The position numbers and the translations under genes are program-made. A stretch of DNA of 16,587 bases, taken from contig DAINSQ010000107.1 in assembly GCA_036741235.1 (NCBI GenBank), positions 1 to 16,587 of the forward strand. Reading direction: 5' to 3'. The notes beneath the pieces were generated by a model that saw only the letters and a list, made by a program, of their open reading frames with translations, had not been told where the DNA came from and made no database searches. Source of the DNA: JABWBR01 sp036741235 (GTDB taxonomy: Bacteria > Bacteroidota > Bacteroidia > Chitinophagales > Saprospiraceae). This document shows positions 7,452-13,890 of this stretch, in pieces. The first letter of the stretch is position 1. Every line of letters begins with the position of its first letter.

Positions 7452-8946
7452 CCAGGAAAAAACAACTGCCGTTGCCTTGATGGGATTCTACCCAGATATG
7501 GCCGCTGTGCCGCTCCATAATGCGCTTACAAATAGCTAATCCCACGCCGGTGCCGCCATAGGGATTAGAAGGGTTGAGTCGATGAAAGATCGTAAAAATC
7601 TTATCGCAGTATTCCGGAGCAATACCAATGCCGTTGTCGCAAACCAGAATCCGGTGATAACCGTTGTGTTGCTCGGCCGTAATTTGAATAACGGGCGGAC
7701 TGTTTTCCTTCCGGAATTTGATGGCATTTTCCACCAAATTTTTAAATAGCTGCACCATTTGTACCGCATTGGCTTTAACAAAAGGCAATCCCTGGTAATG
7801 AATATGCGCATGCTGCTCTTCTATCATGGTCAATAGGTGCTCCTGCACTACCTCCAAGGTTTGATTGAGATCAACCAGCCCTTTGGGCGATTCGTGCTGG
7901 CCAAGCCGGGCATAAGTCAGCAAGTCGTCAATCAGGTTGTTGATCTGATGAACGGCACTTACCGTAAACTGCATATATTCCGTGGTTTCTTCGTCGAGCA
8001 GATCCTGTAATTTGAGCTGCAGCAACTGTACGAAACTGGATATATTGCGAATAGGCGCTTTGAGGTCGTGGGAGGCCACATAAGCAAATTGCTCCAGATC
8101 GGCATTCGAACGCATAAGCTCTGCTGCGCGTTCGGCCAACTGGCGTTCTATGTTTTTGCGGTCTTCGATTTCTTTCTGCAACTCGGCGTTGGCATTCATC
8201 AATTCATTGGTGCGCTGCTTGACCTTCCACTCCAACTCTTCGTTGCTGTATTCCAGGGCTTGCTGCGATTGCCTGAGCTGGATTTCTATTGCTTTGCGCT
8301 CTTCAATTTCCTGCTCGAGCTGGAAGGCTGCAAAGATGTGCTGCAGGATCAAACCTGCATTTCGAGTCATTACGTTGAAAGACGATAACACTTTTTCATC
8401 AATGGGATCAAAATATTTGGCGTCTTCGGCGGTAGCGCCGGCCACGATGAGCCCAATACACTGTTCGCCGGGATTAAACATAGGCCCTACAACAAAGGTG
8501 GACAGGCCCAGAAACTCCATATAACTGCCGCAGGCTCGAATGGGCGGAAAGATCATAGCGCCGGCAGGCACTTTTTCGATCGGTATTTCCAGCGGCCGGT
8601 CCGACACATCATGCGAAAAACCAAAAGAACAAAGCAACTTCCCCTCGCGCTGGTTGGGGAAAAATTGATAGATGGCAATTTTGGGAAGGTTGAATATTGC
8701 GCTGAAGTATTCGGCCGTGATTTCTCCAACCGCTTCAACGCTTTTTGCACGCAACGCCATATCGCCGAATTCCTGCATGAGCCGGAAGCGATTGAGCTCG
8801 GCGTCGAGATCGTTGCGGGTCTGGATGAGCGTCTGCTCTACCTTGATACTCTTGCTGACCTTGTCCTGCAGGTCCAGGCAAATAGCTTTGAGGGTGTCGT
8901 GGTCTACCTGGTCAATATTTTGTGTAATCAGGCTATAATAATCCAT
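7435..8946 (-). CDS. Soluble GAF-domain sensor histidine kinase
   Basis: A 503-residue kinase with no signal peptide or membrane span, so cytoplasmic. Order: short N-terminal helix (to about 60), a GAF-like sensor domain (about 62-205, with FVVGPMF and CIGLIVAGA strands), a long charged coiled coil (about 208-285), then a HisKA domain with His293 in FAYVASHDLKAPIR. The ATPase domain has the N box (NLVENAIKF, 403-411), G1 (DNGIGI, 437-442), F box (FTIFHRL) and G2 (GGTGVGLAICK, 464-474); all catalytic motifs look intact. It is the last gene of a three-gene minus-strand operon, 12 bp after the FIST gene, and no response regulator gene lies nearby. By inference it may signal on a ligand state read by FIST or by its own GAF domain, through an unlinked regulator. 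Confidence 0.93.
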   Translation of the reverse strand: MDYYSLITQNIDQVDHDTLKAICLDLQDKVSKSIKVEQTLIQTRNDLDAELNRFRLMQEFGDMALRAKSVEAVGEITAEYFSAIFNLPKIAIYQFFPNQREGKLLCSFGFSHDVSDRPLEIPIEKVPAGAMIFPPIRACGSYMEFLGLSTFVVGPMFNPGEQCIGLIVAGATAEDAKYFDPIDEKVLSSFNVMTRNAGLILQHIFAAFQLEQEIEERKAIEIQLRQSQQALEYSNEELEWKVKQRTNELMNANAELQKEIEDRKNIERQLAERAAELMRSNADLEQFAYVASHDLKAPIRNISSFVQLLQLKLQDLLDEETTEYMQFTVSAVHQINNLIDDLLTYARLGQHESPKGLVDLNQTLEVVQEHLLTMIEEQHAHIHYQGLPFVKANAVQMVQLFKNLVENAIKFRKENSPPVIQITAEQHNGYHRILVCDNGIGIAPEYCDKIFTIFHRLNPSNPYGGTGVGLAICKRIMERHSGHIWVESHQGNGSCFFLELPAE

Positions 8947-8958
8947 AGCTGCAGGAAT

Positions 8959-10173
8959 TTAGCCATGCTGCTTGTTCCTGCACAACGCGCAGATACAGGT
9001 AGTATAGTTGTGGAAAAAGTTACGCCCGTTGAGGGGGGTGAATTCGCCAAAGCCATACATCCCTAACCATGCCGTATTTTTATCGCCGATAAGGGGATAT
9101 TGCATCAAATGGATGATCTCTTCTTTGAGAATTTTATTAAACAACGTACGGCCGCGGGCGCCGCAATCCGTATGGAATACGCCGACAATTTCCCGACCGT
9201 CAATTTGCCGGTTCAGCCTGCCGATCATACGCGTGAGACCCTCAAAAATGAGTTGCTCGTCGCGTTTGGTAAGCCAAAGCCGAGTGCCGACAGGACAGTC
9301 GACGGGCATGTAAAAACTCTTGTTTTCGTCGTCTACCTTAACTATAACCCGCAACACATGCTGGTTGTCGTAAACCTCGTGCAAGTCATCGGGTAACAAC
9401 TCTGCCAGCCCTGCAATGGGGATCGTCTGCCCCGGATGGGTAGTAACCGGCAAGCCCAGTATCTGCATCAGGTAAGGCCAGGCAGGCCGCCCATCTATCT
9501 CGATCACCCTGTTTTTTTCCGACTTGGTCACTACAAAGGGAATACCGATGGGCGTATTGCCGTGATGCACGCCGGAACATACCGACAAGGTTGGATCGGC
9601 ATAGCCGACGAGCACGGCGCCGCGTTCCAATATCTTTTGGTTGTAAAATTGAAAACTGGTGAAGGCCTTCATATTATCGGAGGAGGTACCCCCAAAAATA
9701 GCCGCCTGTGGCCCAAAAACGCTTTCAATACCCTCAATGGCTCTGTCGGCGGCAATATCTATACCCGACGCCAAAACATGGATGAGACTAACCCGGGGGT
9801 TCATCGCTTTGAGCTCCAAAGCCATAGCCCTGGAAGCTTCATAGGAATTTTCACCCCGGATATTATCACAGTAAGCTACCGCAATTTCATCAGTCGTATC
9901 GCTCAAAACAGCCATGACGCCCAATGCCTTCATGCTTTCATTGGCGCCCTCCACGCCTATTACGCCGGCGCAAGTACAACCCGCCAAAACCGCATTAGAA
10001 CACAACTCGGCCGCGCGCGATAATATTTGCTGGAAATCATGCGCAATGCTGGAGTGAATAAGCAACAGCCGGCAACGCTTGGGATCTTCGCCCGCCAACG
10101 CTTTTTCGATACATTCTTCAATGGCTTTTCGAGAGTTGACGATACCATTGCTGGCCGAGCGAAAGTCTAACAT
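8959..10173 (-). CDS. FIST domain sensory protein
   Basis: A 404-residue protein covering the FIST_N and FIST_C domains and little else. FIST_N marks are the AGCTCAGVIG segment (64-73, family 'GcSTaGei') and IFGGTSSDN (159-167, 'GGsagD'). FIST_C marks are DCGARGRTLF (336-345, 'CaaRg') and the closing GMYGFGEFTPLNGRNFFHN (371-389, 'GfysyGEi...fhn'). A terminal CICALC cysteine cluster lies at 393-398. FIST proteins are predicted cytoplasmic sensors of small ligands, possibly amino acids, often linked to signal-transduction modules; the ligand here is unknown. It has no signal peptide. It starts 5 bp after tetR, with GGAA just before the ATG, and ends 12 bp before the kinase, so the three are almost certainly co-transcribed. 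The pairing with the kinase suggests FIST feeds it; this is inference. Confidence 0.92.
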   Translation of the reverse strand: MLDFRSASNGIVNSRKAIEECIEKALAGEDPKRCRLLLIHSSIAHDFQQILSRAAELCSNAVLAGCTCAGVIGVEGANESMKALGVMAVLSDTTDEIAVAYCDNIRGENSYEASRAMALELKAMNPRVSLIHVLASGIDIAADRAIEGIESVFGPQAAIFGGTSSDNMKAFTSFQFYNQKILERGAVLVGYADPTLSVCSGVHHGNTPIGIPFVVTKSEKNRVIEIDGRPAWPYLMQILGLPVTTHPGQTIPIAGLAELLPDDLHEVYDNQHVLRVIVKVDDENKSFYMPVDCPVGTRLWLTKRDEQLIFEGLTRMIGRLNRQIDGREIVGVFHTDCGARGRTLFNKILKEEIIHLMQYPLIGDKNTAWLGMYGFGEFTPLNGRNFFHNYTTCICALCRNKQHG

Positions 10174-10178
10174 ATTCC

Positions 10179-10862
10179 TTATGTGTGGTGATCGATTAAA
10201 CCAAAGGCAAAATCCTCTAATAAGTGTTCTACCGGCGTCAAATCGCCGTCTATGATGCGCACATCGGTAAGCGAAGGCAAATGCTGGGAAAAATAGATAT
10301 GTTTATTGGCCATCTCCAACAACGTACTGGCCAAAGCATGCGGATATCGAAATTCAGGATTGATATCAGTGATCATAGCTGCAATCGACTTGGCCAATGC
10401 CTTGTATGTAGCAAAAAAACCGTATTTGTTCTCCGTATCTACTGATTTGGTCAGGTACGTTTTGGTACCCTCGGCTATAACGATCCGATGCAGAATATCT
10501 TCGTCAACGAACTCTACTACCGTATCGCGCTTGTTGATGTTGACTATTATGCGCAATGCCATCCGCAATTTTTCGCGCGGGTCGTTGAGACCGTTGGTGG
10601 CAAATTCAATCTGGTATTTGACCCACTCCCAATACCAACAAAGCAAATAAACAAGCAACAGATGCTTGTTCTCAAAATAACGGTATACCGAGGCCTCCGT
10701 AGAGTTGATGCGCTCGGCCAATTTTTTGAAGGTGAATTGCTCAAAACCAATTTCGTCAATCAGCAAAATACTGTCGCGAATAATTCTACGGCCCAGCTCT
10801 GTGTCCTGTGGGTCGCGCAAGTAAAGCTTCTCGTTGAGTTTGATCTGAATCGTGACTGCCAT
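10179..10862 (-). CDS. TetR/AcrR-family transcriptional regulator
   Basis: A 227-residue protein with the TetR-type helix-turn-helix near the N-terminus: RIIRDSILLIDEIGFEQFTF (26-45), then KKLAERINSTEASVYRYFENKHLLL (46-70), with the characteristic 'SxxxxYRYFxNKxxLL' recognition end. The remaining ~150 residues are helical and unlike any ligand-binding domain I can name. An N-terminal tail of about 20 residues precedes the HTH. It is the first gene of the tetR-FIST-kinase operon, with only 5 bp before FIST. Palindromes upstream are candidates for its own operator, which would fit autoregulation as in most of the family. Its ligand and other targets are unknown. Confidence 0.88.
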   Translation of the reverse strand: MAVTIQIKLNEKLYLRDPQDTELGRRIIRDSILLIDEIGFEQFTFKKLAERINSTEASVYRYFENKHLLLVYLLCWYWEWVKYQIEFATNGLNDPREKLRMALRIIVNINKRDTVVEFVDEDILHRIVIAEGTKTYLTKSVDTENKYGFFATYKALAKSIAAMITDINPEFRYPHALASTLLEMANKHIYFSQHLPSLTDVRIIDGDLTPVEHLLEDFAFGLIDHHT

Positions 10863-10890
10863 AATATTGCAAATTTCGAAAAAAATCTTT

Positions 10891-10922
10891 AAAAAAGGGA
10901 GGGGCTTTTTTACAGCCCCTCC
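10891..10922 (-). terminator. Intrinsic-terminator-like hairpin in the leader of the tetR operon
   Basis: On the minus strand, GGAGGGGCT (10922-10914), a 7-base loop, and AGCCCCTCC (10906-10898) form a perfect 9-bp GC-rich stem plus one wobble, followed by CC-free TTTTTT (10896-10891). It sits about 29 bp before the tetR ATG, in the same direction, so it would either end a short upstream RNA or attenuate transcription into the operon. No regulator of it is visible. Confidence 0.6.
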
Positions 10923-10945
10923 TATAAGCCTCAGTCACCATGCGA

Positions 10946-10976
10946 GCCGACCAGAGCGGCTAAGCTCCTGGCCGGC
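10946..10976 (-). other. Structured leader or small-RNA hairpin upstream of tetR
   Basis: Read on the minus strand, GCCGGCCA pairs with TGGTCGGC (8 bp, one G-U), then after one bulged G, GAGC pairs with GCTC around a 6-base loop. The stem is better paired on the minus than on the plus strand, where the wobble is an A-C mismatch, which points to an RNA made from the minus strand. It lies 23 bases upstream of the terminator-like hairpin, so the two could form a roughly 100-nt leader or small RNA. I do not recognise a known riboswitch or RNA family. Confidence 0.4.
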
Positions 10977-10985
10977 AGCTATTTT

Positions 10986-11001
10986 TATTGGAAGTCCAAT
11001 A
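10986..11001. promoter_or_regulatory. Palindrome TATTGGA-AG-TCCAATA, candidate TetR operator
   Basis: Perfect 7-bp arms around 2 bases, upstream of the tetR operon leader and inside the divergent tetR/prfC region. Size and symmetry suit a TetR-family dimer. Binding is inferred from position only. Confidence 0.4.
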
Positions 11002-11021
11002 TTTGCGTTTATAATTAGAAA

Positions 11022-11043
11022 CTATTACTTTCGGTTGTAATAG
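11022..11043. promoter_or_regulatory. Inverted repeat CTATTAC-N8-GTAATAG
   Basis: Perfect 7-bp arms separated by 8 bases, in the divergent tetR/prfC region. A second copy of the ATTACTTTC segment follows at 11045-11053. Could be a regulator site or a weak hairpin. Confidence 0.3.
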
Positions 11044-11094
11044 CATTACTTTCATGACTAATAAACAGCAGGTCTCCAATTTTGTTTGTGAAAA

Positions 11095-11110
11095 ATTTGA
11101 ATATTCAAAT
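11095..11110. promoter_or_regulatory. Perfect 16-bp palindrome ATTTGAATATTCAAAT
   Basis: A fully symmetric 16-mer with no spacer, centred about 50 bp upstream of the predicted prfC -7 element. It could be an operator for either divergent unit. AT-rich palindromes also arise by chance, so function is uncertain. Confidence 0.35.
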
Positions 11111-11123
11111 GAAAGGTTCCCGC

Positions 11124-11156
11124 TTTCGAAATATTAGCCCGGTATAGCTACCTTTG
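11124..11156 (+). promoter_or_regulatory. prfC promoter (Bacteroidota -33/-7 type)
   Basis: TACCTTTG at 11149-11156 is an exact match to the Bacteroidota -7 consensus TAnnTTTG. TTTCG at 11124-11128 sits 20 bases upstream as an imperfect -33. Transcription would start about 11163, leaving a leader of only about 13 bases before the prfC ATG. Confidence 0.6.
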
Positions 11157-11175
11157 CGGGCTGAAAAAATCTGCA

Positions 11176-12759
11176 ATGGAATTATTAGAAGAAATCAAGC
11201 GGCGCAAGACTTTTGCGATCATTAGCCACCCCGACGCCGGTAAGACGACCCTTACTGAAAAACTGCTTTTATTCGGCGGCGCTATTCAAGTGGCAGGCGC
11301 CGTCAAGTCGAATAAAATTAATCGCCATGCCACCTCCGACTTTATGGAGATCGAGCGGCAACGGGGTATCTCAGTGGCTACTTCCGTGATGGCTTTCGAA
11401 TATCGCGGCCTCAAAATCAATATCCTGGATACGCCAGGCCACCAGGATTTTGCAGAAGATACCTATCGCACCCTTACAGCAGTGGATAGCGTAATTGTGG
11501 TAATCGATGTGGCCAAAGGCGTTGAGCCCCAAACCGAAAAACTGGTGAGCGTTTGTCGCATGCGCAATACGCCGGTGATCGTTTTTATCAACAAACTCGA
11601 CCGCGAAGGCAAAGACGCTTTTGACCTGCTCGACGAAATAGAGCAAAAACTCGGCCTGCGCGTCCGGCCCCTGAGTTGGCCTATCGGCATGGGGCAGCGC
11701 TTCCGCGGCGTTTTTAACCTCTACGAACACAAATTGGCGCTTTTTAACCCCCACGGCAAACAGGAAGAAGACAACGTCATTGAAATCAAAGACCTCTCCG
11801 ACCCCCGCCTTGAAAAAGAGGTGGGCCGGATGGCCGCCGAAGAACTGCAAAGCGACGTGGCCACGGTTGAGGGCGTATACCCCGATTTCGCCCACGAAGC
11901 TTACCTCAGCGGCAATATCGCGCCTGTTTTTTTTGGCAGCGCCGTCAATAATTTCGGCGTGAAAGAAATGCTCGACTGCTTCGTCGAAATAGCCCCCATT
12001 CCCTTGCCCCGCCATACCGAAGAACGCGACGTACACCCCGAAGAAACCCAGTTTACGGGTTTTGTCTTCAAAATCCACGCCAATATGGACCCCAAACACC
12101 GCGACCGCATCGCCTTTGTACGCATCTGCAGCGGCTGTTTCCAGCGCAATACCAATTATCTGCATGTGCGGCAAAATCGCAAACTCAAGTTTTCAAACCC
12201 TACCTCGTTTATGGCCGACAAAAAAACGGTGATCGACGAAGCCTTCCCCGGCGATGTGGTGGGCTTGTATGACTCGGGGAATTTCAAAATCGGCGATACC
12301 CTCACCGAAGGCGAGGTACTCCACTTCAAGGGCATACCCAGCTTTTCTCCCGAGTTGTTCCGCTATGTAAACAATGCCGACCCGCTCAAAACCAAGCAGC
12401 TCAATAAAGGCCTCGAAGAACTCATGGACGAAGGCGTGGCGCAATTGTTTACCCGCGACTGGGACGGGCGCAAGATCATCGGCACCGTCGGCGCCCTGCA
12501 ATTTGACGTTATCCAATATCGCCTCCAAAATGAATACGGCGCCTCGTGTACCTACGAGCCGGTAAACCTTCACAAAGCCTGCTGGGTGAGCAGCCGCGAC
12601 CCCAAGGCCCTCAAGGAATTCCTCGACCGACGAAAACGCGATATCGCGCGCGACAAAGACGGTCAACTGGTTTTCCTGGCCGAATCAGCCTGGACGCTCA
12701 AACTCGCCCAGGAAAACCACCCCGACGTGCAGTTCCACTTTACGAGTGAAGTGCAATAA
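11176..12759 (+). CDS. prfC: Peptide chain release factor 3 (RF3)
   Basis: RF3 is the GTPase that recycles release factors RF1/RF2 from the ribosome after peptide release. At 527 residues it has the normal family length. The G domain carries the P-loop SHPDAGKTT (17-25), the switch I segment SDFMEIERQRGIS (54-66), DTPGHQDF (85-92) and NKLDRE (139-144); the RF3-typical GVFNLY follows the G domain and the C-terminal part ends in the SAWTLKLAQENHPD stretch typical of RF3 rather than EF-G. There is no recognisable Shine-Dalgarno. The start at 11176 follows a consensus promoter with a very short leader. Its last 20 bp overlap the end of the convergent flavin-reductase gene, so no dedicated terminator is visible. 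Confidence 0.97.
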   Translation: MELLEEIKRRKTFAIISHPDAGKTTLTEKLLLFGGAIQVAGAVKSNKINRHATSDFMEIERQRGISVATSVMAFEYRGLKINILDTPGHQDFAEDTYRTLTAVDSVIVVIDVAKGVEPQTEKLVSVCRMRNTPVIVFINKLDREGKDAFDLLDEIEQKLGLRVRPLSWPIGMGQRFRGVFNLYEHKLALFNPHGKQEEDNVIEIKDLSDPRLEKEVGRMAAEELQSDVATVEGVYPDFAHEAYLSGNIAPVFFGSAVNNFGVKEMLDCFVEIAPIPLPRHTEERDVHPEETQFTGFVFKIHANMDPKHRDRIAFVRICSGCFQRNTNYLHVRQNRKLKFSNPTSFMADKKTVIDEAFPGDVVGLYDSGNFKIGDTLTEGEVLHFKGIPSFSPELFRYVNNADPLKTKQLNKGLEELMDEGVAQLFTRDWDGRKIIGTVGALQFDVIQYRLQNEYGASCTYEPVNLHKACWVSSRDPKALKEFLDRRKRDIARDKDGQLVFLAESAWTLKLAQENHPDVQFHFTSEVQ

Positions 12760-13648
12760 CATTGGGCAGCGTTGCCGCCAGCCATACCAGCCCGGCTGCC
12801 AATTCAACGTTGCCGTGGGATAACTCCTGTTGCGCGCGCCGGTGTAGCGCCTCTACCGGCTCTTCACCGGCCAGCAGGGGCGCTACAAAGGCCTCGCTCC
12901 GCAGGGCTTCAACAGCCTCGGGCGACGGCGCGGCGGTCATACCCGCCAACTGGCCCAGGTCGTTGCCCGTAAGTACCCGGCTTTCGCGGGCGCTGCGCGG
13001 CAGTTGATCAAAGCCGAGTACCACCTTTTCCATATCCTGGAAAATCGTATGCACCGCCTCTCCGCTGGCCCGCACATAAAAAGCGCGGCCCATTCGCCCC
13101 ATCAAATCCAGCTTGTGGGGGTCGAGGCGGCCTTCGGCGTCAAAAGCCGTTTCGCTGATGTGAATGCGCACCACCTCGCAGATAATGAGGTGCCCCGCGC
13201 CGCCGCCTTCGCCCAACGGCATAATTTGCTGAACCTTGCATTCCATTTGCACCGGCGACTCCTTGACGCGGAAAGGGCGCACCACATCGGAGGGCAACGG
13301 CGTCAGCCCCGATTTCTCAAACTCGTTGACTTCCGGCGGGTATTCCACGCTGGCCACCGCCGCCTGACGCACAATGTCGTAGTTAACCATGTTGATCACT
13401 ACTTCGCGGGTAGCCTCCACGTTGTGCAACGTGTCTTTGGTCGTGTTGTCGCGCACTTTTCGGTTGGACGAAAAAACGAGGATAGGCGGGTTAGAGCTGA
13501 AACAATTGAAAAAACTGTACGGCGCCAGATTGGGATTGCCCGCCTCGTCTACCGTGCTCACAAATGCAATGGGCCGCGGCGATACCGCACTCACCAACAT
13601 CTGGTGCAATTGCGGCGTAGGAATTGATTTTGGATCTATCGTTTTCAT
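12740..13648 (-). CDS. Flavin reductase-like FMN-binding protein with C-terminal helical extension
   Basis: Residues 15-195 match the flavin reductase/flavoredoxin split-barrel family: SPRPIAFVSTVDEAGNPNLA (23-42), YSFFNCFSSNPPILVFS (44-60), KDTLHN (71-76, 'kDTlxN') and the EFVINMV-like REVVINMV (81-88), then a FRVKESPVQMECKV segment (126-139). The family binds FMN and reduces flavin or acts as a flavoprotein oxidoreductase; the partner is not evident. Residues 200-302 are a mostly helical, Ala/Glu-rich extension not part of the core family, which usually ends near 200. No signal peptide. It is single-gene, convergent with prfC (20-bp tail overlap), and probably has its own promoter at 13673-13702. 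Confidence 0.88.
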   Translation of the reverse strand: MKTIDPKSIPTPQLHQMLVSAVSPRPIAFVSTVDEAGNPNLAPYSFFNCFSSNPPILVFSSNRKVRDNTTKDTLHNVEATREVVINMVNYDIVRQAAVASVEYPPEVNEFEKSGLTPLPSDVVRPFRVKESPVQMECKVQQIMPLGEGGGAGHLIICEVVRIHISETAFDAEGRLDPHKLDLMGRMGRAFYVRASGEAVHTIFQDMEKVVLGFDQLPRSARESRVLTGNDLGQLAGMTAAPSPEAVEALRSEAFVAPLLAGEEPVEALHRRAQQELSHGNVELAAGLVWLAATLPNVIALHS

Positions 13649-13672
13649 CTTTTTTCATCGTGATAATCCACG

Positions 13673-13702
13673 CAAGTTACAACCGCGCCGCCACAAGTTC
13701 AA
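13673..13702 (-). promoter_or_regulatory. Candidate promoter of the flavin-reductase gene
   Basis: On the minus strand TTG (13702-13700), 20 bases, then TAACTTG (13679-13673), one base short of TAnnTTTG, lie about 25-55 bases before the start codon. Spacing is right; the -7 is imperfect. Confidence 0.35.
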
Positions 13703-13776
13703 TGCAATAGATCACACAAGACGATATACACAAAATTTAATGTATTGTATTTTTTATTATGAGCATTAAAAAATAT

Positions 13777-13784
13777 TACATTTG
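13777..13784 (+). promoter_or_regulatory. -7 promoter element for the subtilase gene
   Basis: TACATTTG is an exact TAnnTTTG match, in AT-rich sequence. No good -33 TTG lies at the usual distance (one at 13745 is too far). A start near 13791 would give a leader of about 100 bases. Confidence 0.45.
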
Positions 13785-13793
13785 TAACCATGA

Positions 13794-13875
13794 CAATCGG
13801 CCACAGTTCTTTCGATAAGTTACCGATTGCCAAAACATTATGAACTTAATTGCGAAAAACCAGGCTGTATAGCCT
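13794..13875 (+). promoter_or_regulatory. Possible structured 5' leader of the subtilase gene
   Basis: CAATCGG (13794-13800) and CCGATTG (13823-13829) form a 7-bp stem with a 22-base loop. AGGCT-GTAT-AGCCT (13862-13875) forms a tight 5-bp hairpin 15 bases before the ATG at 13891, close enough to affect ribosome access. No known leader family recognised. Confidence 0.3.
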
Positions 13876-13890
13876 CAAAAATGTTAACCT

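Noticed and set aside
9436..10023. Plus-strand 195-codon ORF opposite the FIST gene
   Set aside because: No motifs, and it opposes a well-supported FIST protein.
10946..10976. A known riboswitch or SRP/6S RNA in the tetR leader
   Set aside because: No conserved core of any class I know is present; only the stem pairing can be supported.
11371..12174. Minus-strand 267-codon ORF opposite prfC
   Set aside because: Complete, strongly conserved prfC lies on the other strand; no domain is visible in the antisense product.
13004..13627. Plus-strand 207-codon ORF opposite the flavin-reductase gene
   Set aside because: His/Arg-rich antisense translation; the minus-strand frame has clear family motifs.
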